Source of the DNA: Phycisphaerales bacterium
GTDB taxonomy: Bacteria; Planctomycetota; Phycisphaerae; Sedimentisphaerales; Anaerohalosphaeraceae
NCBI GenBank assembly: GCA_011053245.1
Contig: DRGS01000110.1
Location: 12,619 to 76,618 of the forward strand
DNA: 64,000 bases
Direction: 5' to 3'
This document shows, one piece after another, positions 45,297 through 53,253 of this stretch (the stretch's first letter is position 1; each line of letters opens with the position of its first letter). The notes under the pieces are model-generated. The model was not told where the DNA came from. It did no database searches and saw nothing but the letters and a program-made list of their open reading frames with translations. The position numbers were made by a program, and so were the translations under genes.

Positions 45297-46276
45297 TGTA
45301 CAAGCACATCACATATTCTTCCGGCTCCATTGCCATCAATCAGTTGCCTTGCTCGTCTTGAAAAACTGAATCTATTATCGTAAGGCATGATTTTTTCTAA
45401 GGCTGTCTTCAGTTTAAACAAAAAGTTCTTATCGTCATGTCTGCCTGCGTATTCCACAGACCCTGCTTTGCTCCAGCCGGAGATATTTTGCAGTTGATTT
45501 TCAGCCACGCAAACGGCTATTGTAGGCAAGCCAACGCTGGCAAGTTCGTATAGTGTTTGGCCGCCAGCCGAGATCGCAATGTCGCTCTGCTGCATCGCTG
45601 ACATGAAATTTACTGCGTCCATATCCCACAGCAATTCTGTGTTGTCGTCTTGCAGCTTTTCTATTTCGGAAATATTTGAAAACAGGCTGGTAACTGCTAT
45701 CTTTTTCTTCAAGTCAGGATAAGCATCGTTTAGCAGTGACTGGATCAACGGGGTGGCATTGTGCATATCCGAACCGCCGCAGGTAAGCAGCAATGTTTCA
45801 ACTTTCCGTCGTATCTCTGTTGCGGGGACATTGCAAAACTCCCTCCTTAAAGGGAAATACGTTGCGCCCAATAGATATGTGACTCCCGACTTTACAGGGT
45901 AGTTCAATTCTTCAGATGAAATTGCTCCATTAAGAACAAAGCCCTTCGGGTAATCGATCCGCAAGTCATCATCAAAATAAACCGCAGTACCAACTTGTTT
46001 AGAAACAGCCTCGTACACCTCATGGCTTGCCAGGTAGGAATCTACGAATGCAATGTCGCAGTCCTTAAGAACTTCAAAAAGGAGTCCCTTGTTATTGATC
46101 CAATCTAAGAGCCGATATCGTTTGCCCGCAAGCAGTCCTTCAATCGGTTTCTCGCCAAAAACGATCATCTCAGGCGTTAACCTATATTCTTCAAAGGCTT
46201 GATAAATGGACGTGCATCTCGAAATATGCCCATATCCAATATCACCGCCGCATTCTGTCAGAATTAATATTTTCAC
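45293..46276 (-). CDS. pseG: UDP-2,4-diacetamido-2,4,6-trideoxy-altropyranose hydrolase-like
   Basis: A 327-residue GT-B-like hydrolase that releases UDP from the altropyranose intermediate before condensation with PEP. Visible features are 'ECGGDIGYGHISRCTSIYQA' (about residues 7-26, with the catalytic His in 'GHISR'), 'FVDSYLASHEVYE', 'LLTCGGSDMHNATPLI' and 'ISAGGQTLYELASVGLPTIA' (about 238-257). These match PseG of flagellar glycosylation pathways. Since the acyl groups here may be formyl, its true substrate could be an N-formyl analogue. Confidence 0.9.
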   Translation of the reverse strand: MKILILTECGGDIGYGHISRCTSIYQAFEEYRLTPEMIVFGEKPIEGLLAGKRYRLLDWINNKGLLFEVLKDCDIAFVDSYLASHEVYEAVSKQVGTAVYFDDDLRIDYPKGFVLNGAISSEELNYPVKSGVTYLLGATYFPLRREFCNVPATEIRRKVETLLLTCGGSDMHNATPLIQSLLNDAYPDLKKKIAVTSLFSNISEIEKLQDDNTELLWDMDAVNFMSAMQQSDIAISAGGQTLYELASVGLPTIAVCVAENQLQNISGWSKAGSVEYAGRHDDKNFLFKLKTALEKIMPYDNRFSFSRRARQLIDGNGAGRICDVLVQ

Positions 46277-46303
46277 AAATATAGCATATGAAATAGTCAG
46301 CTA

Positions 46304-46954
46304 TTAAGCTTTGCGTTTCTCGAGCAGATACATGCTGTCAAAATTATCGTCATGACAATACTTAACTCGCTTCTCTTTAAGTAACTCCAAATCTTTAAAT
46401 TCGGTTTTGTATAATGCGGCGAAATCTGTTTTCCACAACAAATCATCATTGCCGCGGTAATTAACTTCTGTATAAGAATCCGCATAATACTCAAAGCCCC
46501 ATATATATTTACTGCTGCATCTATAGATCTCTTTCAGAATATCCTTGATGTCGGAAGGTGATATATGGATAAGCACTCCAGAGGTAAATACTAAGTCGAA
46601 AAAGCCGTCCTTATAAGGTATATCAAAGCCACTTCCAAAGATGATGTTAATGTCTTTAGTGATCTCTTTGCTTTTTTCAATTGCATGTTTATTTATTTCT
46701 ACGCCATAAAGATTTTTAAAACCCATGTCCTGAAGGCATAAAAGCTGGCCGCCAACATTAGAGCCTACTTCTAATATTCGGATATCTTTATTCAACAGGT
46801 TAAGAAATTCTTTGTTTAGCTCTGTTCTCGTGACATTGTAGTTTTCTTGATATAATGAATTTAAATCCGATAACCTGGAATGATTCCGATTAACATAATT
46901 GTTACCAAAATCGTCCATCCATTTCGACATTTGTTTCGTTGTTTTTGCGGACAT
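46304..46954 (-). CDS. Pseudaminic acid biosynthesis-associated methylase
   Basis: A 216-residue SAM methyltransferase resembling the methylases that regularly accompany pse genes: 'FGNNYVNRNHSRLSDLNSLY', motif I 'ILEVGSNVGGQLLCLQ' (about residues 58-73), 'LYGVEINKHAIEKSKEI' and 'DLVFTSGVLIHISPSDI'. It lies between pseC and pseG on the same strand. It probably methylates a pathway intermediate or the finished sugar. Its exact step is not established for the family. Confidence 0.82.
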   Translation of the reverse strand: MSAKTTKQMSKWMDDFGNNYVNRNHSRLSDLNSLYQENYNVTRTELNKEFLNLLNKDIRILEVGSNVGGQLLCLQDMGFKNLYGVEINKHAIEKSKEITKDINIIFGSGFDIPYKDGFFDLVFTSGVLIHISPSDIKDILKEIYRCSSKYIWGFEYYADSYTEVNYRGNDDLLWKTDFAALYKTEFKDLELLKEKRVKYCHDDNFDSMYLLEKRKA

Positions 46955-46964
46955 GAAAGCCCTC

Positions 46965-48125
46965 TTAAATATTATTTAAAATGGTTAATAGGGTGTTGGT
47001 TACGCACCGGGTGTCTTCTTGAGACATAGCAGGGAACAATGGAAGGCTGATCTCTCTGGCATAAAAATCTTCTGCGTTAGGGCATGACCCTTTTTTAAAA
47101 CCCAACTGTTGATAGTAGGGCTGGAGATGAACGGGAATATAATGAACCTGAACACCAAGACCGTTTTCCCTAAGCCTTGTAAATATCTCTTTCTTTTTGT
47201 TCTTATACTTGTCTTTCAGTCTTATCGGGTATAAATGACAAGCCGACTTCGCATAACCTTTCTCGACTGGAATATCAAAAAACTCGTTTCCCTCAAAAGC
47301 CTTACGATATATTTCAACTATCTCTCTTCTTCTTAGGATGAACCGGTCCAGTTTTTTTAGCTGGCTGCACCCCAATGCCGCCTGAATATCTGTTATGCGA
47401 TAATTATAACCGAGATGTTGCATCTCATAATACCAACCGCCGTCAGAATCTGTTATATTTATCAGATTGCCAGGAGACTTGGTAACTCCGTGCTGACGGA
47501 ACATCACAAGCTTTTCGTAGGTATCTGGGTCGTTAGTCAATACCGCGCCGCCCTCGCCCGTTGCGATTGTTTTAACCGGATGAAAACTAAAAACCGTCAT
47601 ATCCGAATACTTGCAGTCCCCGATCTTTCTATCAAGGTGTTCTCCGCCCAAAGCATGACATCCGTCTTCTATCACAAATAGATCGTGCTTTTTCGCGATT
47701 GCATTTATTCTTTCAAGGTCGCAGGGATGACCGGCGTAATGCACCGGAACGATTGCTTTGGTTTTAGCTGTTATCGCACTTTCGATAAGGTTCGCGTCGA
47801 CGTTGCCTGTATCAGGCTCGACATCCACAAATACCGGCTTGCCTCCAAGATATAATGCTGCGTTAGAAGTCGCAAGGAAAGTCATCGGCGAAGTTATGAT
47901 CTCTTCGCCTTCGCCCAGCCCCATTGCAAAATAGGCCCCATGCAACGCAGCCGTGCCCGACGAAAATGCAACCGCATATTTTGCTCCGCAATAAGAGGCA
48001 AGCGACTCCTCGAACTCTTTTACCTTTGGTCCTTGCGTAAGAAAATCAGATCTCAGTGTTTCGACAACAGACTGAATATCATCTTCTTCTATACATTGCC
48101 TGCCATAGTTGATGAATTTAGTCAA
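46965..48125 (-). CDS. pseC: UDP-4-amino-4,6-dideoxy-N-acetyl-altrosamine transaminase
   Basis: A 386-residue PLP-dependent DegT/DnrJ/EryC1 aminotransferase, second step of the pse pathway. It shows 'GRQCIEEDDIQSVVETLRSD', 'FSSGTAALHGAYFAMGLGEG', 'VIEDGCHALGGEHLDRKIG', the PLP-lysine motif 'FSFHPVKTIATGEGGAVLT' (Lys near residue 187) and 'YNYRITDIQAALGCSQL'. The start is a TTG at 48125 with a GGAG site nine bases upstream, and overlaps the pseB stop by eight bases. Confidence 0.93.
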   Translation of the reverse strand: MTKFINYGRQCIEEDDIQSVVETLRSDFLTQGPKVKEFEESLASYCGAKYAVAFSSGTAALHGAYFAMGLGEGEEIITSPMTFLATSNAALYLGGKPVFVDVEPDTGNVDANLIESAITAKTKAIVPVHYAGHPCDLERINAIAKKHDLFVIEDGCHALGGEHLDRKIGDCKYSDMTVFSFHPVKTIATGEGGAVLTNDPDTYEKLVMFRQHGVTKSPGNLINITDSDGGWYYEMQHLGYNYRITDIQAALGCSQLKKLDRFILRRREIVEIYRKAFEGNEFFDIPVEKGYAKSACHLYPIRLKDKYKNKKKEIFTRLRENGLGVQVHYIPVHLQPYYQQLGFKKGSCPNAEDFYAREISLPLFPAMSQEDTRCVTNTLLTILNNI

Positions 48126-49110
48126 ACTTCATTTCTCCTATTATTTCTGCAAGCTCTTTTGGCTTAAGCCATTTGTCATTAATATCACTGCTAAAGACAA
48201 AACCGTCCGGAACTGTTTCGTATTTTTCATACTTATCGTGAGTCTTATCGCTAACCTCAAACTGCGGAAGAATAACATAAATGCCGTTTATCTTTTTTGT
48301 GCTTCTAGCCTCATCGCAGGATATAAGGCTTTCATGAAGTTTCTCGCCTGGGCGAATCCCCGTGATCTTGAATGTGCAATTCGGCGAAATAGCTTTTGCA
48401 AGGTCGGTTACCGTCATTGATGGGATGTCAGGAACAAATATCTCACCGCCTTTGGTTTCTTTGATCGCCGTCATCACCAGCTCCACTGCTTGCTCAAGCG
48501 TTATCCAAAAACGGGTCATTTTTTCGTCTGTGATCGGGAATTCAGTCACGCCGTCATTTTTAAATTTAACGAACAGCGGAATAACGCTACCTCGCGATCC
48601 CATAACATTACCATAACGAACCGCAGAAAATCGGGTCTTGCCGCCGCCATAAGCATTAGCTGCTATGAAAACCTTCTCTGCAACCAGCTTGGTAGCGCCA
48701 TAAAGATTCGCAGGGCTCACCGCCTTGTCTGTTGAAAGGGCGATCACTTTTTTGACACCTTGGTTCAATGCCGCTGAAACGATGTTCTCTGCGCCGATCA
48801 CATTTGTTTTAACAGCTTCTGTAGGATTGTATTCTAACGCAGGAACTTGTTTCAGTGCCGCTGCGTGTATTACATAGTCAACCCCTTCGAACGCTCTTTG
48901 AAGGCGAGACTCGTCTCTCACATCGCCAAGGAAGAATCTCATCTGATCGTCCCATTTGGAGAATCTTTGTTGCATCTTATACTGCTTAAACTCATCCCTC
49001 GAATAAACAATGACCTTTTTGGGGTTATGGTGTTCAAGGATGGTTTCGATGAACTTATGCCCAAAGGACCCTGTTCCGCCCGTGACCAATATTATTTTGT
49101 TCTCTAGCAT
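48118..49110 (-). CDS. pseB: UDP-N-acetylglucosamine 4,6-dehydratase (inverting)
   Basis: A 330-residue SDR enzyme that starts pseudaminic acid synthesis from UDP-GlcNAc. The Rossmann motif is 'LVTGGTGSFGHKFIETIL' (about residues 7-24). The PseB/FlaA1 signatures 'YSRDEFKQYKMQQRF', 'VIHAAALKQVPALEYNP' and 'ALSTDKAVSPANLYGATKL' (Lys variant of the catalytic region) are present, plus 'IRPGEKLHESLIS'. It heads the pse operon, with a GGAG site six bases before the ATG. A weak promoter-like TTAACG-16-TATTAA lies just upstream. Confidence 0.94.
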   Translation of the reverse strand: MLENKIILVTGGTGSFGHKFIETILEHHNPKKVIVYSRDEFKQYKMQQRFSKWDDQMRFFLGDVRDESRLQRAFEGVDYVIHAAALKQVPALEYNPTEAVKTNVIGAENIVSAALNQGVKKVIALSTDKAVSPANLYGATKLVAEKVFIAANAYGGGKTRFSAVRYGNVMGSRGSVIPLFVKFKNDGVTEFPITDEKMTRFWITLEQAVELVMTAIKETKGGEIFVPDIPSMTVTDLAKAISPNCTFKITGIRPGEKLHESLISCDEARSTKKINGIYVILPQFEVSDKTHDKYEKYETVPDGFVFSSDINDKWLKPKELAEIIGEMKFD

Positions 49111-49327
49111 TCATTTCTCCATTTTAATTAATAGCGTTGTCAGCTATTGCGTTAATTTCTGTATAGTTATCTGTTGTTGTAGACGAACTCCGTCCCCGTC
49201 GGTTGCAATCAACTCTTCTGTAATCAAAACAAAACAGCCTGCAATCCTAAGGCCAACCACATTTTTAGCTGCCAATGACTAATATCGAACATCGGCATGT
49301 ATATCGCATGAAAGATAGATAAAAAAC

Positions 49328-49606
49328 TTAGCTCTTTCGTGAATGCTCAAATGGAAAGATAGAAAATATTGAAAGCATAAATGAGATTGCAAAAACACCA
49401 AGGATCCTTTTTGCAATTTTGCGGGGTATAGGGATTATTTCCGCCTTATCTGTAGTGGGCCTGCCTATCGAAATCCTGTTTTCTATTTTTTTGATATAGG
49501 ATTTGAGATAGTCTTTCAATTCAGGCTTTTCGTAAACATCCTTCTTTTCTCGATACTCCGCTGAAACATTCTGCTGGTCTAAGCCACTGTCTTCCGAATA
49601 CGCCAT
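49328..49606 (-). CDS. Small hypothetical membrane protein
   Basis: A 92-residue protein with an acidic/charged N-terminal 65 residues (coiled-coil-like 'KPELKDYLKSYIKKIENR') and one hydrophobic segment near the C-terminus ('ILGVFAISFMLSIFSIFPF'), then a short basic tail. A near-perfect ribosome site (GGAGG, nine bases before the ATG) supports it as a real gene. It lies about 220 bases upstream of pseB on the same strand and may be first in that transcript. No homology is recognised; function unknown. Confidence 0.6.
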   Translation of the reverse strand: MAYSEDSGLDQQNVSAEYREKKDVYEKPELKDYLKSYIKKIENRISIGRPTTDKAEIIPIPRKIAKRILGVFAISFMLSIFSIFPFEHSRKS

Positions 49607-49899
49607 ACTGTAAGGCCTCCTGCCATGGTCTTAAAAGAGTTTGCAGTCCCGAAAGATGATATGCAGAGGCGACATTTATGTTGCCGATTACATCATTTTC
49701 AAGCCAAATTAAGTTTTATATCATTAAGCGTACAAAGTAAAGACAGACAGACAGAAAGTCAAGGCTTTTAGGGTTTTCGCAAAAGTTTTTGGACATAAAA
49801 AGAGTCAATTATGTCATTAATCCTACTGCTGTCCGCTCATAAGTCGATAAGAACAGTTGTTTATAAACTGAGATTTCCCATGTAACGTTGTATATCTTA

Positions 49900-49928
49900 G
49901 CTCAGCAACGCCGCTGAGCATTTTTTTT
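49900..49928 (+). terminator. Strong rho-independent terminator without an obvious gene
   Basis: A perfect 7-bp stem GCTCAGC/GCTGAGC (49900-49906 with 49913-49919) and a 6-base loop, followed by A and eight Ts on the plus strand. All flanking genes to the left are on the minus strand, so it would end an unannotated plus-strand transcript, perhaps a small RNA beginning around 49780-49850. Confidence 0.75.
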
Positions 49929-50517
49929 GATATAATCTCCATTGCTCTCAACAATGCAAAGTTTCCAACTTGATTTTGAAACTATTTCTGTCAAAGTAAT
50001 AGCAAAAATACAAATTTGGCCACTGATTATCATTTCTTGGACGTACCTCAACCAGTGCCCCCGTCTGAGATTTACTTTTTAGCAATTCTCTGCATTAGCC
50101 AGACCCAATTGGTACAGGTTTCAATAGTCAGCGATTTTAACAAAACCGACTTTAGCGACAAATCTAGATTACATTTGTGAAATAGGTGATTGTTTTTCCA
50201 AGGCCTTAAGATAAGATTACCTCAACATCCAAAAAAAACTTTGCTTCTCAATCTTTACATAATGGCAAAGACAATTCCTGTCATTCTTATAAAAAAAGGC
50301 CAGTAGCTAAAAAGTCTCAGGACTATTAGCTTGAATCCCCTTTTTCCACACCCGATTTTATCCAACATTGCAAAGTTGCCCTCTCGACAAGTTTACCATT
50401 TTATTAGGCTCTAAAAAACTCAGCCTGTAGTTTGGTATGCCTTTGCATCTGTTCGTTGATCCTACAACGCTAAAGTGACTGTGTCGGGGACTTCATGAGA
50501 TTCTAAGAGTTAACATG

Positions 50518-50628
50518 TTAGCCCAAAAAACACTATGGCGACGGACGGGCTAAGTGAGGAGGTAAAGTGAAGTACCCCGGGGGGTGTGGTTCGGCTCTGG
50601 GAAGTCAGGAGTCCCAACTTTTTTTATA
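50518..50628 (+). ncRNA. Possible structured RNA or regulatory element
   Basis: GC-rich compared with its surroundings. An outer inverted repeat TTAGCCC (50519-50525) / GGGCTAA (50546-50552) is followed by a purine-rich stretch. A hairpin TGGGA...TCCCA then leads straight into a run of seven Ts (about 50619-50625), which looks like a terminator. No open frame fits. No known RNA family was recognised, so this is only a candidate. Confidence 0.25.
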
Positions 50629-50888
50629 AGAGACGATTAGCCGACACTAACCTTGAGACAAACGAAGACAACACCCGGTGCAGTGGGGACACACGACACC
50701 AAAACACCTTCGGGACGATCACTTTTATACGATTCCTGCCTCGCGCGTGCGCGGGCGAACAACTTGCGTGAGTTATCTTTCACCCTGTCCCAAAGTAAAT
50801 CTTAACAAACTCCGTTTCTTCTATTGCACCTCTCGATGCATTATGTTACACTCTAAGCGTAAATTGAAGTTTTACACAGGAGTTACCC

Positions 50889-51587
50889 ATGACCAATGCT
50901 ATTCTCTATGCCCGCTTCTCTCCCAGACGTAATTCAGATACCTGTGAATCTATTGAGACTCAGTACGATCTTTGTAAAGCCTATTGCAATAAGAATAACA
51001 TTACCATCGTAGCTCAGTTCAATGACAAAGCATTGTCAGGTTCCGATGAAGACCGTCCTTCCCTTTGGGCTGCCATCGAAGAATTAAAACGCAATGACGT
51101 ACTCATTGTTTATCGTCTCGACCGTCTTGCCCGTAGCGTATACCTTAGTGACATTATCGAACGTACTGTCAAAAAGAAAGGCGCATCTATCGTCAGCATC
51201 TGCGGCGAAGGTACATGGGCCAACACCGATGAAGATTGGCTCGTACGCAAGATACTCCAGACCTTAGCCGAATACGAACGCAAGGTTATAGCTGCCCGTA
51301 CTAAAGCTGCTATGCTACGACATCAAGCCAATGGCAGGCGTATGAGCAAAGAACCACCTTTCGGCTTCTGTGTCGACCCTGACGATCCTGCAAGGCTTAT
51401 AGAACATTCCAAAGAACAACAAGCTATCTCTCGTATCATCGAACTAAAACAATCCAGCATGACATTAAGAGCCATCTGCCGCCAACTGAAGTCAGAGGGC
51501 TTTAGATGCCGTACTAATGATAACTGGCACCATACAACTGTGAAACGAATTATTGAAAGATTTGATCTATGCACTCATGCCGTTTAG
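50889..51587 (+). CDS. Serine recombinase (resolvase/invertase family)
   Basis: A 232-residue site-specific recombinase. The catalytic N-terminal domain starts 'AILYARFSPRRNSDTCESIE' with the nucleophilic Ser near residue 11. It continues with 'DKALSGSDEDRPSL', 'VYRLDRLARSVYLSDII' (active-site Arg) and 'ILQTLAEYERKVIAARTKAA'. The C-terminal ~70 residues form a small recombinase/helix-turn-helix part ('AISRIIELKQSSMTLRAIC'). This is shorter than phage large serine integrases. It is likely a remnant or accessory recombinase of the mobile element to its right. It has a clear ACAGGAG site. Confidence 0.9.
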   Translation: MTNAILYARFSPRRNSDTCESIETQYDLCKAYCNKNNITIVAQFNDKALSGSDEDRPSLWAAIEELKRNDVLIVYRLDRLARSVYLSDIIERTVKKKGASIVSICGEGTWANTDEDWLVRKILQTLAEYERKVIAARTKAAMLRHQANGRRMSKEPPFGFCVDPDDPARLIEHSKEQQAISRIIELKQSSMTLRAICRQLKSEGFRCRTNDNWHHTTVKRIIERFDLCTHAV

Positions 51588-51603
51588 AGTCTCTTTGCGT
51601 CTT

Positions 51604-51897
51604 TCAATCTAAAACTCCATCTTTCAAAAGACAATCTTCGCCATAGCGGTCTGCGATTTCACATGCCGCCTGCAATGATGCAACATCCGGCGACAAACCG
51701 CCATCGATAACGAGTATCGCTTCACGTTCAGCCCAATCATCCATATATTCCGGCTTGATATTTATGGGCCTGAACATCGGCTCTGGAATGTCACTCTGAG
51801 GAATTGAAATTAGCTTCGGCTGAACAGGGGTGTCACTACTGTCACTACCTTTTGCCCTATTGTTACCCCTATACCTATATGCTTCTACACTTTTCAC
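51604..51897 (-). CDS. Small mobile-element protein, unknown function
   Basis: A 97-residue acidic protein ending in 'WAEREAILVIDGGLSPDVAS' and 'LQAACEIADRYGEDCL', a pattern often seen in short genes after primases of integrative elements. No catalytic motif is visible. It is preceded by a GGAGGAAAT-like site and by the remains of a primase gene. It converges with the serine recombinase gene. Confidence 0.5.
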   Translation of the reverse strand: MKSVEAYRYRGNNRAKGSDSSDTPVQPKLISIPQSDIPEPMFRPINIKPEYMDDWAEREAILVIDGGLSPDVASLQAACEIADRYGEDCLLKDGVLD

Positions 51898-52050
51898 TAT
51901 TTCCTCCTTCTTAATTGTTTTTCTGACTGAACGTAGTGACGGTTGTGACAGCTATTCAAAATCAGTCCTAACTTAGCCAACAACGCCGTTTTGCCGTCAC
52001 GCCCAGAGGTGGTGACAGGTAGAGACAACGTAGTGACAAATCGCATAAAT

Positions 52051-52257
52051 TTAGATTTCATCGTAGAACTCCGAGTCATTTTTGAGTTTGAGTTTGACGT
52101 AGTAACGGTTTCTGTCACCACCTTGGCGTAATTGCTTCTTTTCGATTTGCGGCCAGAGTTTCCTGATTTGTATGCCAACATTGGTATCGTTCTTGGGTTT
52201 GTAGCCGTGGTCGCCGCACCATTGCTCATACACTGACGCAGGTGCTTGGTATCGACC
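52051..52257 (-). pseudogene. C-terminal fragment of a P4-type primase/helicase
   Basis: The open frame encodes 'GRYQAPASVYEQWCGDHGYK', then 'IRKLWPQIEKKQLRQGGDRN' and 'RYYVKLKL', which is the winged-helix end of D5/P4-like primases of phages and integrative elements. A stop codon (52258-52260) precedes it directly and there is no ATG; only a weak GTG at 52233 could start a 60-residue protein. The large ATPase part is gone. Below it, the DNA carries repeated TGTCAC/GTGACA strings (51830-52130). Confidence 0.5.
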
Positions 52258-52269
52258 TTAATTGTTCGA

Positions 52270-52449
52270 TCACAATTCTGCCAGCCTCTTGATCAGCGCA
52301 TCCAAAGATGATTCTCGGTACTTAGGATGCTGACCGAACTTAACCGCCTGCAAGCCCGAAGCCATAAGTCTGGCCTTGTACCTGCTAAATGTCCGGGTAC
52401 TAATTGCAAGACGTCTGGCTATCTCCTTTGCCGAAAGTAACTTTTCCAT
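52270..52449 (-). CDS. Small helix-turn-helix protein (AlpA/excisionase-like)
   Basis: A 59-residue protein starting at the ATG 52449 with a strong AGGTG site. 'LLSAKEIARRLAISTRTFSR' (about residues 4-23) is a helix-turn-helix, and 'GQHPKYRESSLDALIKRL' completes a winged-helix fold as in AlpA and Xis proteins. It should bind DNA, either to control the element's genes or to direct excision. It overlaps no neighbour and follows the Cys-rich gene closely. Confidence 0.65.
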   Translation of the reverse strand: MEKLLSAKEIARRLAISTRTFSRYKARLMASGLQAVKFGQHPKYRESSLDALIKRLAEL

Positions 52450-52450
52450 A

Positions 52451-52738
52451 TTACACCTCCCTCGATTGATTTTCATGCGTATTAGAGCCGCCAAGTCCCT
52501 CTGCCGGCGACTTTAGCGGCTTCTGGTATGGCCGATAGGCAAATAATGGACAAGCGTAATTGTCACATGTTGCCGTCTCAGCCTTTACATACCCCCAGCA
52601 TTCCAGGCACTGCATCCTTATAGCCTCACGCGGAGAAGCGACCCCCGACATTACCCGGTCGTAGAGCTTGCGATACCTGCTTGGCATTTCTGCCCGGCGT
52701 TTGTCAACTCGATTGATAGATACTCTTTCTGTGGTCAC
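52451..52738 (-). CDS. Small Cys-rich (zinc-binding-like) mobile-element protein
   Basis: A 95-residue basic protein with four Cys in 'CLECWGYVKAETATCDNYAC', a CxxC...CxxxxC arrangement followed by 'PLFAYRPYQK'. Small proteins of this type are common beside excisionases in phages and integrative elements and probably bind zinc. Its ATG overlaps the stop of the upstream DNA-binding gene by four bases, so the two are coupled. The function is not known. Confidence 0.6.
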   Translation of the reverse strand: MTTERVSINRVDKRRAEMPSRYRKLYDRVMSGVASPREAIRMQCLECWGYVKAETATCDNYACPLFAYRPYQKPLKSPAEGLGGSNTHENQSREV

Positions 52739-52956
52739 GATACACCTTCCTTCTGCTTCATAGCCTCAAAGGTTTCCCTGCCAGGGCAGTCCCACTCCAT
52801 CCAACGCTCAATCTCTGATCGTTTCCAACGGATTGAACCGCCAATTTTCATCGGAGCTGGAATCTTATTTTCAGCCTTTAGCCTGAACACCTGACGAATG
52901 CTGACAGAAAGCACCTCTGCCAATTTTTTAACATCAACAAGTTGCTGATTTACCAT
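52735..52956 (-). CDS. Excisionase-family DNA-binding protein
   Basis: A 73-residue protein from the ATG at 52956 (AAAGG site). Its MerR/Xis-like winged helix is 'VDVKKLAEVLSVSIRQVFRL' then 'IPAPMKIGGSIRWKRSEIER', the standard 'excisionase family' pattern. A longer frame up to 53067 lacks a good start. It is the first gene of a small operon (with the Cys-rich and AlpA-like genes) that lies just downstream of the integrase, consistent with an excision or regulation module. Confidence 0.75.
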   Translation of the reverse strand: MVNQQLVDVKKLAEVLSVSIRQVFRLKAENKIPAPMKIGGSIRWKRSEIERWMEWDCPGRETFEAMKQKEGVS

Positions 52957-53253
52957 CTCTGTACCTTTCAAAAAAATGCTTATGGAAATCAAACGCCAAT
53001 TCATGTAACGTCGATTCTTGTCATAAGTCATATTGCCGGGCACGAAAAAAAACGTCAAGCCCTGCAAGGCGAAAAAACTGTTAGGATTTTGTGGTTGGTA
53101 CCTGTTGTCCTATACTGGCTTGAATTGGCATAAGTTTTCGTGATGAAAAAAACTTAAAAAATATGTAATGGCAGGGGCTTGAAAGATTCTAATGCGCAGA
53201 AAAAACGCCGGGTAAAAACCCAGCCTTAAATCTCATACTTGTTTTTAGATGCC

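Larger units (their letters stand above)
49607..50888. other. 1.28-kb non-coding region between the polysaccharide locus and the element remnant
   Basis: No convincing gene on either strand. It holds a strong intrinsic terminator (49900-49928 +) with no gene before it and a second GC-rich, structured stretch (50518-50628). It also has a 'cgcgcgtgcgcg' hairpin near 50740 and AT-rich sequence otherwise. The last ~80 bases are the leader of the serine recombinase gene, with an ACAGGAG ribosome site. The region could house small RNAs or the left end of the integrated element. Confidence 0.5.

Noticed and set aside
50586..50932. Plus-strand frames in the gap before the serine recombinase
   Set aside because: They lack ribosome sites and family resemblance, and cross the GC-rich hairpins and the recombinase leader.
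51897..52229. A 110-codon minus-strand frame overlapping the primase fragment
   Set aside because: The other frame carries the recognisable primase C-terminus. This one reads Ser/Thr-rich repeats caused by TGTCAC/GTGACA strings.
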